Positions 18,409 through 31,819 of a DNA stretch of 64,000 nt are shown one piece after another. A model generated the notes under the pieces. That model worked only from the letters and a program-made list of their open reading frames with translations. It ran no database searches and was not told the DNA's origin. The stretch is from Vicingaceae bacterium (lineage in GTDB: Bacteria; Bacteroidota; Bacteroidia; Flavobacteriales_E; Vicingaceae). The stretch lies in contig JAOKCF010000005.1 in the NCBI GenBank assembly GCA_028245195.1, positions 1-64,000 on the forward strand, given 5' to 3'. Position 1 is the first letter of the stretch. Every line of letters starts with the position of its first letter. Position numbers and translations under genes: made by a program.

Positions 18409-21042
18409 ATGAAACGATTACTCACTTTACTTAGTATAGTATTTTCCTTTGTAGCAACAGCTCAGAATTGTGAACTAAGCGGACAAGTAATTGATGAGAA
18501 TGGTAAATCAATTCCATTCGCAAGCATTTACATCTCTTCAATTGGCAAAGGTAGCATGGCGAATATTATTGGGGAATTTTCATTAAATGTTCCCTGTAAC
18601 AGCTACACCATTCAATTTCAAAGTTTGGGTTTTGAGAAAAAGGTTTTGAAGGTTGACCTTAGTAAGACAGCTGAACTTCCCATCGTTCTTAAAAGTGTTA
18701 GTTATAAAGTTGGGGAAGTCGAAATTGATGCTTCTCAGGAGAACATTGCATACAGTTATATTCGAAAAGCAACAGCTATGGCTGAGTATTATAAAAAGCA
18801 AATTGTTGCGTACAACTGCGAGCTATACATTAGAAGTTTTTACGACCCTGAAAAAATTCCTTGGCTAGCAAAGAAAATAATACCTGAAGAAGATCTTGTT
18901 GAAATGTCAACCGGTAATATAGCAGAGGTGTTATTAGAATACTCCTTTAAGCGTCCAAATACGGTAAATCAAAAAATACTCGCAGCGAAATCAGGAAAAT
19001 TAGACTCTTTAATATATGGAGCACCATATATTAACCTTAATTTTTACAATTTAGGAGGATCAAGTATTATTAACCCGTTGAGTAAAAATGCCTTTGCAGT
19101 TTATGAATTTGAACACATCAGCACCTACTACGAAGACAGTAAAGCAATTCATAAGATAAAAATTATACCACGAAGAAATGGCAATGATTTAATGAGTGGC
19201 TTTATATACATTAATGATAAAGTCTGGAACATAAATAATGTTAATGTTGAATTTCAACAGCCCTTGGCGAAGTTGAAATACCAGCAGCTCTACTCACAAG
19301 TTCGTTCAAATGTTTGGATGCCTATTAACCATAGAATTACTGCAGATGTTGAAATTTTGGGATACGAAATTCAAATCAAATACCTCTCTACATTAAGTAA
19401 ATTGAATGTGGTAACAGACCCTAAGGTAGATGAAGAAATATTGAATAGTCTGCAGCTAGCAACTGCAGAGATTAAATTCGATGGCAACATACCTCCTGAG
19501 AAAAAAATTAAACTTGATAAGCTAGATAGTAAAATGGAAGAGATTATAACCAAAGAACGTGTTACGAAATCTGAATCCTTAAAACTGCTCCGCCTTATTA
19601 AACAAAAAGAAAAACAACTTGAGGAAAAAAATGATTCAATAGACAAGTTAGAAATAACCTCTAACAAAACCGTAACCTATGCAGATAGCGTTTTCACTCA
19701 AAACGACTCTCTATGGAACTTGAATAGAACAATACCATTATCTGAGCAAGAAAAGACCATATACGTCGAACGAGATTCTCTTGAAAAAGTAGCAAGTGGA
19801 GATACTGCCATCGCTCAAGAGAAAAGCTTCTTTGGTAACCTGCTGTTTTATAATACTGCTAGATTCTCAAAGAATAAAAAATTCCGATTTACCCCTTATG
19901 GTCTTTTAAGCAAAGTTACAGGAGAGTATAATACGGTGAACGGATTCACGCCGTACAAGAATTTATTTAAGTTGGAGTGGCTTGATAAAAAGGGTAAATA
20001 CTTCAGTTTTGACCCTTCAATTGGATATGCTATTTCTAGAAATCGTTGGTTGGCCGATGGACAAGTAAAAGCACAATACAATGGGGAAAGAAGAGCTTCA
20101 TTTTTTGCTCATTTTGGAAGGTTGATGGATGATTTTAACCGAGAAGAACCTATTCCGCCGCTAGGGAACACAATTGCGTCCTTATTTTATACCCAAAATG
20201 AGAAAAAGCTTTTTGAATCGGATTTTTTTAAAATTGGTCATCAAACTGACCTTATAAATGGTCTTCAACTAGTTACAAAGTTAGATTTTGAAGATCGAAC
20301 GGCTCAACGAAACAACTCCAACTTTACCATCACAGACTGGTGGGGATTGGACTACACTTTAAATGAACCCATAAATAATGAAGTAGCAAACGACAATTCT
20401 CTTTTAAATAATAATCAATCTTTAAGTTTATATATTGAGTTAAACTATACGCCTAAGCAGTATTTTAGTATGAAAGACGGAACCAAACAAGTCTTACGAT
20501 CTAAATACCCAACATTCACTGCCAATTATAGACAAGTTGTACAAGATGTTCTAAGTAGTGACGCAAATTATCAATTTGTTTCTTTCGGTATCACACAAGA
20601 CTTATCCATTAGATTGATTGATCGGGTAACCTATTATATTGAATCAGGAACATTCTTACAAAACAACAGCACCTTCTTTGCTGATTACAAAAACTTTAAT
20701 GCTCAACCATTACTTTTCTTAAACAATGATTTAGCAAATAGTTTTAAGCTTTTAGACAATTACAGGTTTAACACCAACGATAGATATTTAGAAGCACACC
20801 TTACAATTGAAGACAATAGGATTTTATTGAAACGACTGCCCTTTTTAAGTAATTCAGGAATTTCAGAAACAATTAATGTGAATTACTTAATTACGGAGCA
20901 AAACATTAATTATTCGGAAGTTGGATATTCTGTCGATCGTATCGTTTTTGGAATGAAAATCGGTGTTTACGCGGCATTTGAAGATATGGATTTTGCAGCC
21001 TGGAACATTAGAATTGGTTTAGGTGGTTTCCTAAATAATTAA
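18409..21042 (+). CDS. DUF5686 protein with carboxypeptidase-like regulatory domain
   Basis: The 877-residue protein has a signal peptide (LLTLLSIVFSFVATAQ). A carboxypeptidase-regulatory-like domain covers about residues 20-95 (LSGQVIDENGKSIPFASIYIS, GEFSLNVP). A long DUF5686 region follows. Recognisable DUF5686 stretches are NLLFYNTARFSKNKKFRFTP and the closing beta-strand-rich part ending DFAAWNIRIGLGGFLNN. The C-terminal third resembles an outer-membrane beta barrel, with alternating aromatic strands. A charged coiled-coil-like linker (KLDKLDSKMEEIITKERV) occurs near residues 370-410. Function unknown; it is an outer-membrane protein widespread in Bacteroidota. Confidence 0.85.
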   Translation: MKRLLTLLSIVFSFVATAQNCELSGQVIDENGKSIPFASIYISSIGKGSMANIIGEFSLNVPCNSYTIQFQSLGFEKKVLKVDLSKTAELPIVLKSVSYKVGEVEIDASQENIAYSYIRKATAMAEYYKKQIVAYNCELYIRSFYDPEKIPWLAKKIIPEEDLVEMSTGNIAEVLLEYSFKRPNTVNQKILAAKSGKLDSLIYGAPYINLNFYNLGGSSIINPLSKNAFAVYEFEHISTYYEDSKAIHKIKIIPRRNGNDLMSGFIYINDKVWNINNVNVEFQQPLAKLKYQQLYSQVRSNVWMPINHRITADVEILGYEIQIKYLSTLSKLNVVTDPKVDEEILNSLQLATAEIKFDGNIPPEKKIKLDKLDSKMEEIITKERVTKSESLKLLRLIKQKEKQLEEKNDSIDKLEITSNKTVTYADSVFTQNDSLWNLNRTIPLSEQEKTIYVERDSLEKVASGDTAIAQEKSFFGNLLFYNTARFSKNKKFRFTPYGLLSKVTGEYNTVNGFTPYKNLFKLEWLDKKGKYFSFDPSIGYAISRNRWLADGQVKAQYNGERRASFFAHFGRLMDDFNREEPIPPLGNTIASLFYTQNEKKLFESDFFKIGHQTDLINGLQLVTKLDFEDRTAQRNNSNFTITDWWGLDYTLNEPINNEVANDNSLLNNNQSLSLYIELNYTPKQYFSMKDGTKQVLRSKYPTFTANYRQVVQDVLSSDANYQFVSFGITQDLSIRLIDRVTYYIESGTFLQNNSTFFADYKNFNAQPLLFLNNDLANSFKLLDNYRFNTNDRYLEAHLTIEDNRILLKRLPFLSNSGISETINVNYLITEQNINYSEVGYSVDRIVFGMKIGVYAAFEDMDFAAWNIRIGLGGFLNN

Positions 21043-21057
21043 GAAGATTCTACGTCT

Positions 21058-21625
21058 TTAAACCCTAAAATCTAAACCAGCGCCCTTCAAAAATCCTTCT
21101 ATATTGCTCTTCAATACAATCGCTTTGCTAACCCGATTCGCACGGATATCAATTGAAAAGTTTTGAGCCAATCGCAAATCAGCTTTTGTCAAATTTGTAT
21201 TTTGAAAGATGGCGGCAGATAAATTACACTCTTCAAAGATTGCATTTGACAGATCAGCCTCTGTAAAATCAACTCCAAGCATTTTACAACCTTTAAAACT
21301 AGTATTCGGCATATTCACTTCAGCAAACGACGTATTTTCCAAGTTGCATTGATCAAAGCTAACTTGAAACAAAAAAAGGCTTTATCGTTTCAAAAAACAA
21401 ACACAACATTTTACATCCTTTAAGCTTAACTTCCTGAAACATACTTTCTGTTAAGCTAACCATATTTAAATCGCAATCAACAAATTCGCATTCGACAAAT
21501 TTATTGGCTTAAAAGCTATACTCCTTAAAGTCTATTGCACGGAGCGTACATAACTCAAAATGATTCCCCTCAAAAGTGTCTTTATCAACGTCTTTGGCTG
21601 TAAATGTTTGATATTCGATAAGTTT
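21058..21625 (-). pseudogene. Broken pentapeptide-repeat protein gene
   Basis: The C-terminal half is open from about 21372 to 21058 and shows pentapeptide repeats (SFDQCNLENTSFAEVNMPNT, FTEADLSNAIFEECNLSAAI). It ends in the family's FSIDIRANRV...IEGFL tail. Upstream on the same strand, in another frame, the N-terminal half is readable from 21625 (KLIEYQTFTAKDVDKDTFEG ... FVECEFVDCDLNMVSLTESM). That half is broken by a TAA at 21509-21511. The two halves are joined by a frameshift close to the A7 run at 21371-21377. The intact family is about 190 residues, of a type that folds as a right-handed beta helix. It follows the LysE gene on the same strand. Confidence 0.85.
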
Positions 21626-21644
21626 TATATAACTAAAAGTACGA

Positions 21645-22256
21645 TCAAACAAACAAATAAACGGCTAAGCCAACCAATACAAAAACCTTAGCCCACTTTA
21701 TCAACCTTAATACTTTCAAGCTATTTAATGGTTTACGAAGTTGATTTGCTAGTAATGCAAAACTGCTAAATGTTATAAATCCAATTACCATAAATGCAAT
21801 ACCCATTATGATCATTTGCTTGGTAACACTGCCACTTTCAGGGCGGACAAACTGTGGTAAAAAAGCGATAAAGAATAACGAAACTTTTGGATTTAAAAGA
21901 TTCATTATAAAGCCTGTTCTAAACAATTTAAATGCTCCTAATTCGTTGTTTTCTTTTGTTTCAAATTGCTCTACCTTTTCTTTGGCGGATATATATGCCA
22001 AATACAATAAGTAGGCGGCTCCGGCATATTGGATGATACTAAAGGCCAACTCTGATTGTTTTAATATTAAAGAAACACCTGTTGATGCTGCTAACGTCTG
22101 AACCAAAACTCCTGAATTTAAACCGAAAGCGATTAAGATTCCGTTCCTCGATCCTTTCGCAATACTTTCAGTTAATACAAAAATATTATCTGGTCCAGGC
22201 ATTAAAGCCATGAGGAAGGATGCTAGACAAAACGATAAGAAAAAAGTTATTTCCAC
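21645..22256 (-). CDS. LysE/RhtB family translocator
   Basis: The 203-residue integral membrane protein has about six hydrophobic segments. The family's opening is FLMALMPGPDNIFVLTESIAKGSRNGI, with GPDN conserved, and the FIMNLLNPKVSLFFIAFLPQF motif follows. LysE/RhtB proteins export amino acids such as lysine, homoserine or threonine; the substrate here is not predictable. The start is GTG at 22254-22256, since the hydrophobic helix begins directly afterwards and no ATG precedes it nearby. It is 34 bases downstream of the AttH-like gene on the same strand. Confidence 0.92.
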   Translation of the reverse strand: MEITFFLSFCLASFLMALMPGPDNIFVLTESIAKGSRNGILIAFGLNSGVLVQTLAASTGVSLILKQSELAFSIIQYAGAAYLLYLAYISAKEKVEQFETKENNELGAFKLFRTGFIMNLLNPKVSLFFIAFLPQFVRPESGSVTKQMIIMGIAFMVIGFITFSSFALLANQLRKPLNSLKVLRLIKWAKVFVLVGLAVYLFV

Positions 22257-22289
22257 GTTGCAAATAAAGTAAGAAAGTCAGCGAAGTTT

Positions 22290-23363
22290 TTACTTTTTTG
22301 ATTCTTTAATTCTAAATCGATTTGTCATTTCCACGTATGAGGTACCGGTCACCTCTTGTTCCTTAATAGTTCCCGTTGCTTGGCACATTCCTTCCCAATA
22401 ATAGAATTTAGTCAAGGGTCCAAACTTCAACTCAAGCTCTTGGTTTGGAAACAAGGTTTTTAGATTCGTTGACAATCCGACTGATGGAACATCTAATTGC
22501 CAATCAATTGGATAGCTAGCAGCTGAAGTAGGACTTTCCCAATAGGCTATTTCTTCTATGTTAATTTGGTCATTTTCTAAGTATACACTCTCATTCTTAG
22601 CATTCGTATACGTTCCTCCGTAAATAACACTGCTGTCCTTCAAGCTATATAGTCGATACAACATTAACTCCGATTGTGTTTCTTTAAATTGTATCGAAAA
22701 CCAATCCCAAGCAACCTTCTTGTCAAATACTCCACTGCAATTCCATTGCCTGTCGTACCACAAATTACCATTTACATTGTACTCCTCTCCGTTAAGGTTA
22801 ATTAGCCCTTCCGTTTTTAACCTCGGAAAACTATAGTATCCTGCTTTAGCGATGTCGCCATAATTTTTATAGCCGATACCATCATGCAACACAACTTCTT
22901 TGTTTGCTCTAGTTTTCAATTGCATAGAAATAGAGTCTTCAGAGAAATGGGCATTCAATTTATAGAATCCATTTTGACCTTGTAAACTCGAGTTAAAATG
23001 CTTTTTTGACCAATAAAAATCTAATGGAAGTTCACTGAATTCACTCTTCTTTTTCAGAAAAAACTGATGGTCATAGTAAAACTCTTTAGTTTCAGGATCG
23101 CCTACGGCCATGTTTACCATCCAACCACCTTTTGCGTTAGTAGGGTTAAAATGAAAAACAACGTACTCTACACCAAGTGTTTTATTCTTCACTTTATCTA
23201 TTAAATGACCAGTAAAATACCACCACTCCAAAGAGTTTTTTAAATGAGGCGCTTCATCTTTTGGCAACTCTGCACGCTCCTCAAAAACGTCTTTTTTACT
23301 GTACGGTACTTTGCAAGAGATAATAACGACGGACAACAGCAGAAAAATCAATCTTGTTTTCAT
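22290..23363 (-). CDS. AttH/carotenoid-hydratase-like lipocalin-fold lipoprotein
   Basis: The 357-residue product has a lipoprotein signal (LIFLLLSVVIISCK, lipid cysteine near residue 17). It then shows the AttH/CrtC-like double-lipocalin fold, recognised from the opening HLKNSLEWWYFTGHL and the motifs MVNMAVGDPE, NLWYDRQWNCS and KVAWDWFSIQF. Homologues are called AttH, hydroxyneurosporene synthase-like or carotenoid 1,2-hydratase-like. Most lack a known substrate. No carotenoid genes are nearby, so a specific reaction cannot be assigned. Confidence 0.88.
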   Translation of the reverse strand: MKTRLIFLLLSVVIISCKVPYSKKDVFEERAELPKDEAPHLKNSLEWWYFTGHLIDKVKNKTLGVEYVVFHFNPTNAKGGWMVNMAVGDPETKEFYYDHQFFLKKKSEFSELPLDFYWSKKHFNSSLQGQNGFYKLNAHFSEDSISMQLKTRANKEVVLHDGIGYKNYGDIAKAGYYSFPRLKTEGLINLNGEEYNVNGNLWYDRQWNCSGVFDKKVAWDWFSIQFKETQSELMLYRLYSLKDSSVIYGGTYTNAKNESVYLENDQINIEEIAYWESPTSAASYPIDWQLDVPSVGLSTNLKTLFPNQELELKFGPLTKFYYWEGMCQATGTIKEQEVTGTSYVEMTNRFRIKESKK

Positions 23364-23389
23364 CCTTAATGGAACATTATAAATGATGA

Positions 23390-25060
<1,671 letters not shown>

Positions 25061-25066
25061 TCTAGT

Positions 25067-25969
25067 TTATTTGTATCCCATCAATTCCTTCAAGGCAGGA
25101 ATATTATCCGTTTGAATGACATCAGGGTTAAGTTCTAGTAACTTCTTATTGCCACTTTTACTTTTAGCACCAAATGTAATTACTTTCATTCCTGCATCAT
25201 GCGCCTTTTTAGATAGTTCTATGGTTAGCAACCTCGGCTTTACAGTAACTGATTCTGTGCCATTTTCAATGGCCCATTCAAGAAATTGAGGCCCTTCGCC
25301 TACAATTTCAAAAGATACCGGATATGAATTTTCTAACTCCTTCAATTTCGTCAATAAATTCTGAGAAAGCGAGATAATAAGAACTTTATTGGCGGGAACT
25401 TTTTTAGCATTCAATAGCTTTATTAATTCCAATGCAATTTTTCCCTCTAAAACCTTATTTTCCTGAGGTGTGTTGCATTCATTCCAATTTCTAACATCCA
25501 TATGTAGAAAAGGGAATTCCTTTCGCTTATGAAGGCTATCGATCAATTCCGATAAACTAATGATTCGTTCAGATTGGAACCAATCAAAAGGAGCACCCAA
25601 CTGATATTTTGTTTGCGTTAGCTCTTCTAGAGTTTTATTACCTGTACAACCTGTTAGCGTTGTTTTGTTGTCTAGATTTCCATCATGAAATAAAACAAAT
25701 TTATCATCTGCAGTCAAATGAAGGTCAACTTCTACACCTTCAACTTTATATTCATCTAATGCTTTAGATATAGAGCCATAACTATTTGAAGGAAAATACT
25801 TAAAAGGAAAGAATGAGAAAAATCCAACTCCGCTGTGGCCAATCACTTGAACTTCACCTTCGTTCAGATTTTCCAAATTCGTCTTATCGAAAGTTATTGT
25901 CCATAAAAAAACGTTGTAGCCAGCAGCAATTAAAAGAAAGGAAAGTATAGTTAGTCGAAATACCTTCAT
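25067..25969 (-). CDS. Glycerophosphodiester phosphodiesterase family protein
   Basis: The protein has an N-terminal membrane anchor or signal (RLTILSFLLIAAGYNVFLW). A GDPD TIM-barrel follows, with catalytic residues in GHSGVG, GVEVDLHLTADDKFVLFHDGNLD (Glu/Asp metal site, His) and the final VIQTDNIPALKELMG. GDPDs hydrolyse glycerophosphodiesters to glycerol-3-phosphate and an alcohol. I prefer the ATG at 25967-25969 (301 residues, MKVFRLTIL). A second ATG at 25988-25990 would overlap the TspO gene. It lies one base after the TspO stop, so both are probably one transcript. Confidence 0.88.
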   Translation of the reverse strand: MKVFRLTILSFLLIAAGYNVFLWTITFDKTNLENLNEGEVQVIGHSGVGFFSFFPFKYFPSNSYGSISKALDEYKVEGVEVDLHLTADDKFVLFHDGNLDNKTTLTGCTGNKTLEELTQTKYQLGAPFDWFQSERIISLSELIDSLHKRKEFPFLHMDVRNWNECNTPQENKVLEGKIALELIKLLNAKKVPANKVLIISLSQNLLTKLKELENSYPVSFEIVGEGPQFLEWAIENGTESVTVKPRLLTIELSKKAHDAGMKVITFGAKSKSGNKKLLELNPDVIQTDNIPALKELMGYK

Positions 25970-25970
25970 T

Positions 25971-26435
25971 TTAATTGTTAAAAATAACATACCAGTTAAG
26001 CGAAAAGGCTATTCCTAACCAGACCAAATAAGGAAGAAGTAAGAAACTTAACACTCTCATTTTACGACCAAAAAGCAAAAAGAAGGTAAGGATACATAAG
26101 AATAGCAAAGCCAAAACAACTAACGCAAATTGAGTTGCATGAAAACGAAAGAATAACGGACTCCAAGCGACATTAAATACCCACGATACAACAAATAGAA
26201 AAGAGATAAAGCGATGGCTAATAGTAACTGTTAGTTGACTAAGGTAATATGAATAAGCTAACATGATACTAAACCAAGCTGCACCAAACGCCCAACCTGG
26301 TGGCATCCATGGTGCTCTATTTAAACTAGCATACCACTCGTTATCAGCAATGCTACCCTGCAAGTAAGAACCTAAAGCCAATCCTCCAAAGTTGAATAAT
26401 AGAAAAAGTAGAAAGAATTTAAGCGGAGGTCTCAT
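25971..26435 (-). CDS. TspO/MBR family protein
   Basis: The 154-residue membrane protein is in the TspO (translocator protein) family. It shows five hydrophobic segments and the conserved stretch WYASLNRAPWMPPGWAFGAAWF in two overlapping parts (the proline-rich PPGWAF loop). The later FHATQFALVVLALL is also typical. TspO binds porphyrins in other bacteria. It is followed directly by the GDPD gene. No regulator or tetrapyrrole gene is adjacent. Confidence 0.92.
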   Translation of the reverse strand: MRPPLKFFLLFLLFNFGGLALGSYLQGSIADNEWYASLNRAPWMPPGWAFGAAWFSIMLAYSYYLSQLTVTISHRFISFLFVVSWVFNVAWSPLFFRFHATQFALVVLALLFLCILTFFLLFGRKMRVLSFLLLPYLVWLGIAFSLNWYVIFNN

Positions 26436-26483
26436 CGATGTGTTCTTAAACTGTTAAAATTAAAGTATTTCCTACACTAGTGG

Positions 26484-26511
26484 GCCTGAAACAATTTAAG
26501 TTGTTTCAGGC
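26484..26511 (-). terminator. Hairpin downstream of typA
   Basis: A perfect 11-base arm GCCTGAAACAA (26484-26494) pairs with TTGTTTCAGGC (26501-26511) around a 6-base loop. It lies between the typA stop (26534) and the TspO start (26435), in the direction of typA transcription. No clear U run follows on the minus strand, so it may be a processing or weak termination site. Confidence 0.55.
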
Positions 26512-26533
26512 TTCTTGATAAAAAAGGAACTAA

Positions 26534-28330
<1,797 letters not shown>

Positions 28331-28526
28331 GTTGTAATTCTAATAGTGACAATTAACCTAAAATGCTCATTAATAATTTTTTGAATTGATCATTACGTGC
28401 AGATTTTGCCTGTGTTTTTAAGGGTGCAAAAGTAGTTTAATTATGGTTAATAATGAGTTTTATTATTTGGTGTAACAAGGAAGGCTTTGCTAAAAGAATA
28501 GTTAAGTTTGTTTCAAAGCTTAAATC

Positions 28527-29840
28527 ATGAGAAAACTACTCGTTTTTACACTGCTAATTATAGGTTTAATTACTCAAAGTGAAGCACAAACGGATACATT
28601 TCCAGTTGCTCGTAAATTAGGCAAACAAGTAGCGGAATATTTAAAATCAAATGATTTTGAAAATATACACCAACGGTTTTCTGAAGAAATGGTAGCCGCT
28701 CTTCCTCTTGAACGAATGAAGAAAATTTTTTCTAGACTTGCGATACAATTTGGAGCTATAAATGAAATCCTAGAGTTTAATGCAAGAGAAACCGCAGAGG
28801 CAGTCTACTTTTACCAAGCCGCTAAATTTGAAAAAGAAACCTTAGACCTTGTTTTCACGCTGAATGACAAAGAAAAGTTTACAAGTTTTAGTTTGCGACC
28901 ACATCAGCAAACCTATGAATGGCTTACTCGGGAATACGCAAAAGGACCAAACGACTATGAAGAAGAATTCATTGCGATTGGAGATAGTTTGCCACTAACA
29001 GGAAAGATTACTATTCCTGATAATGGAATGGAAACAGTAGTGGTATTTGTTCATGGTTCAGGACCAAATGATATGAACGAAACTCTTGGGCCTAATAAGC
29101 TATTTAAAGACTTAGCCTATGGATTAGCATCCAATGGAATTGCTAGCATTCGCTATAATAAACGAACCTACGACTATCCATCTGCCATGGCAAAACAGGC
29201 AAATTCATTAACCATACAACAGGTTGTTGTCAAAGATGCTGTAAATGCGATAAAACTTGCTAGGGAAAATGGCGCCAAAAAGATTGTATTACTAGGACAT
29301 AGCCTTGGAGGATATTGCACACCTATGATTGCACAATTGGCTCAACCGGATGCGGTGATTGTGTTGGCTGGAAATGTTAGTCCAATAGAAGATTTACTTG
29401 TTCCTCAATTCGAGCACATCAAGGAAAATGACACAAGCATTAAAATCAACGATTTCCGGATGGCAATGATTCGAATGCAGGTTGAGCGAGTTCAAAAAGG
29501 AGATTATGATGCAACTACAGCTCCACCTTTACTGCCACTCAGTTTACCCGCGTCATTTTGGCTAAGTCTGAAAGATTATAATCCGCAAAAAGTAGCGAAA
29601 AAGCAATCATTTCCATATTTGATTTTAAACGGAGAAAGAGATTATCAAGTGACGCCAAAAGAAGCGAAGAAATGGAAAGGCGGTTCGAAAAACAAACATT
29701 CCAAAACAATCATCTACCCAAAATTGAATCACATGTTCTTCGAAGGTGAAGGAATTTGTGTGCCAGCTGAATATGAAAAAGAAGGCCATTTTTCAGAAAT
29801 AGTTTTGAAGGACATTATTAATTGGATTAGTGAAATTTAG
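28527..29840 (+). CDS. DUF3887-type N-domain alpha/beta hydrolase, secreted
   Basis: The 437-residue protein has a signal peptide (LLVFTLLIIGLITQSEAQ). A small helical DUF3887-like domain covers about residues 22-100 (VAEYLKSNDFENIHQRFSEE). An alpha/beta-hydrolase domain follows from about 150. The oxyanion segment is VFVHGSGPND, the nucleophile elbow is GHSLGG (Ser259), the acid is in NGERDYQV, and the histidine is in LNHMFFEG. An esterase or peptidase activity is plausible, without a known substrate. It is the first of three genes with gaps of three and two bases to a membrane protein and a YhdH-like reductase. Confidence 0.87.
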   Translation: MRKLLVFTLLIIGLITQSEAQTDTFPVARKLGKQVAEYLKSNDFENIHQRFSEEMVAALPLERMKKIFSRLAIQFGAINEILEFNARETAEAVYFYQAAKFEKETLDLVFTLNDKEKFTSFSLRPHQQTYEWLTREYAKGPNDYEEEFIAIGDSLPLTGKITIPDNGMETVVVFVHGSGPNDMNETLGPNKLFKDLAYGLASNGIASIRYNKRTYDYPSAMAKQANSLTIQQVVVKDAVNAIKLARENGAKKIVLLGHSLGGYCTPMIAQLAQPDAVIVLAGNVSPIEDLLVPQFEHIKENDTSIKINDFRMAMIRMQVERVQKGDYDATTAPPLLPLSLPASFWLSLKDYNPQKVAKKQSFPYLILNGERDYQVTPKEAKKWKGGSKNKHSKTIIYPKLNHMFFEGEGICVPAEYEKEGHFSEIVLKDIINWISEI

Positions 29841-29843
29841 AGT

Positions 29844-31817
29844 ATGTTATCTCAAGTAAAAAAAGAACTACCTTATTCTATAGTAATACTCCTAATTTTA
29901 GCATTTGGGACCATGTATTTATTTAATGGCACCATGAGTAAATATCCTGCTTATGTGCACGCATGGACGCAAAGTGACCGAATTGCAATTGCACAAAATT
30001 TTCAACAAAATGGATTTGATTTCTTTCATCCTGCAACTTATAATTTATTAACGAAAGATGGTATTACACAAGTTGATTTCCCAATTCACGACTACCTAGT
30101 TGCCGCTATCAGTTCAATAACAAACCATTCGGTAGTAGTTGTATTTCGTTGGTATAATCTAATTTATTCACTAATCGGACTATTCTTCTTATTCCATGTA
30201 TTCCTGCTTTTTTCAAAGTCTCCAATGCGCTCTATTATGGGAACTACCTTCGTTTTCACTCTTCCGTTCTTTGTTTATTACCAAAATGGATTTCTGCCAT
30301 CAACCGCTTCTTTCGCCAATCTTTTTATTGGCCTATTCTATTTATTCTTCAGCTACAAAAGTGGAAAGGGATACACTTTAGGCGTTGTTTTTATCACATT
30401 AGCAGCCTTGGCAAGAGCTCCCTTTTTCATCTTTCTATTCGCCTTATTCTTGAATGAAATATTGCAAGGAGTTAGATTAAAGAACTTTAAATTCTATAGA
30501 ATTAGTGCACTTCTCATTGGAATTGCACTGTTCATAACGTATTACTTGTATAATCAATACTTAGGTAAAACATACGGGAGCATGTTTTTAAACGAGACGT
30601 TGCACTTCACTAGTATATCAAACTTTACTGATGTATTACTTGGAGCTGCTGACCGTTGGAACAACCAACTTATGAGTCCTTTTCATGCCATATTATTTAT
30701 TCTACTTATTGTTACTAGCTTTTTTCAGCACAGAAAATTAAAAACAATTAGTCAGCAGAAGAGATCACTGCTTTCGTTAACGCTTATTTCCTTCATTGGT
30801 GTTATACTTTTCTTTATTGCTTTTGGTCGTCAGTTTACCGATCACGATTACTACTACATTGATAGTTTTTTACCACTATTAACGTTCTGGATCATTTTTA
30901 TGCTGTCAACCATTACAATACCAAAAAGGTGGTATACCTTCATTGGTACTGCTTGTTTCATCTTTTTCTTTTACTTTTTTGGCCATGCAAAAGACATTCA
31001 GACCTTTCGATACACTCCTCCATTTGATGATCGAGTAGAATATGCAACCAAGTTGTATGAAAGCGCCACAGAAAGCATGATAGAATGGGGAGTTACAAAG
31101 AATGACACCGTTTATGTTGTAGATGCCAACTCGACTAACATTCCTTTTACCATATGGGACAACAAGGGTTACTCCAATTTAAAAACAAGAGCTTCGATAC
31201 TAGGCCCAGAATTAGATAGCAACTTCACCTATGCTGTTATGGTAGATAGCTTTTTCTATAACAATGTGTATAAAGATTATCCTCAACTAATAACACAATT
31301 AAAAAAGGTAAATGGAAATGGACAATTGAGTTTGTATGAGAAGTCTTGTAGTAACAATGCAAGTCTATTCTTTAATAAACTACACTATGAAGTAAACACC
31401 GACTTTGAGAAACGAGGAGATTTACCAAAGTCCGCCTCAGATTGGTTGCCAATCGAGCAATCAGATAGCCTGCACGGTAATAGTTTAACGATTAAATCCA
31501 AAAATGTATACGCCCTTACGATTCGCGATACCATTCGTAACAAAGAGGATAACAAACCCCTAAGAATACAACTAGTAGGAGATTATTTTCAAAATGACAG
31601 CAGTAGAATGCAAGTTGTATTTAGAGTGGGCAATTACTATGGCGTTCATTATACCATTAGCGAATTAGAAAAGTTAGCCAAATGGCAAAAACATCAATTC
31701 AGTTACTTTGTCGATCCCTCGAAATTTAAAGAAGGAGATCCTTGGGAATTATTCTTTTGGAATCCAGATAAATCAGAACTTTTAGTAGACAACTTGAACC
31801 TTATAATCTTTCAATAA
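29844..31817 (+). CDS. Multi-spanning membrane protein, GT-C glycosyltransferase-like
   Basis: This 657-residue protein has about nine or ten hydrophobic segments in its first 380 residues and a soluble C-terminal domain of about 260 residues. Early lumenal or periplasmic stretches (HAWTQSDRIAIAQNF, QVDFPIHDYLVA) with acidic residues between helices 1 and 2 resemble GT-C fold lipid-linked sugar transferases. The arrangement (long first loop, then helix pairs) also fits. No strong signature of PMT or ArnT is visible, so this is a fold-level suggestion. It sits three bases after the hydrolase and two bases before the reductase. Confidence 0.6.
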   Translation: MLSQVKKELPYSIVILLILAFGTMYLFNGTMSKYPAYVHAWTQSDRIAIAQNFQQNGFDFFHPATYNLLTKDGITQVDFPIHDYLVAAISSITNHSVVVVFRWYNLIYSLIGLFFLFHVFLLFSKSPMRSIMGTTFVFTLPFFVYYQNGFLPSTASFANLFIGLFYLFFSYKSGKGYTLGVVFITLAALARAPFFIFLFALFLNEILQGVRLKNFKFYRISALLIGIALFITYYLYNQYLGKTYGSMFLNETLHFTSISNFTDVLLGAADRWNNQLMSPFHAILFILLIVTSFFQHRKLKTISQQKRSLLSLTLISFIGVILFFIAFGRQFTDHDYYYIDSFLPLLTFWIIFMLSTITIPKRWYTFIGTACFIFFFYFFGHAKDIQTFRYTPPFDDRVEYATKLYESATESMIEWGVTKNDTVYVVDANSTNIPFTIWDNKGYSNLKTRASILGPELDSNFTYAVMVDSFFYNNVYKDYPQLITQLKKVNGNGQLSLYEKSCSNNASLFFNKLHYEVNTDFEKRGDLPKSASDWLPIEQSDSLHGNSLTIKSKNVYALTIRDTIRNKEDNKPLRIQLVGDYFQNDSSRMQVVFRVGNYYGVHYTISELEKLAKWQKHQFSYFVDPSKFKEGDPWELFFWNPDKSELLVDNLNLIIFQ

Positions 31818-31819
31818 AA

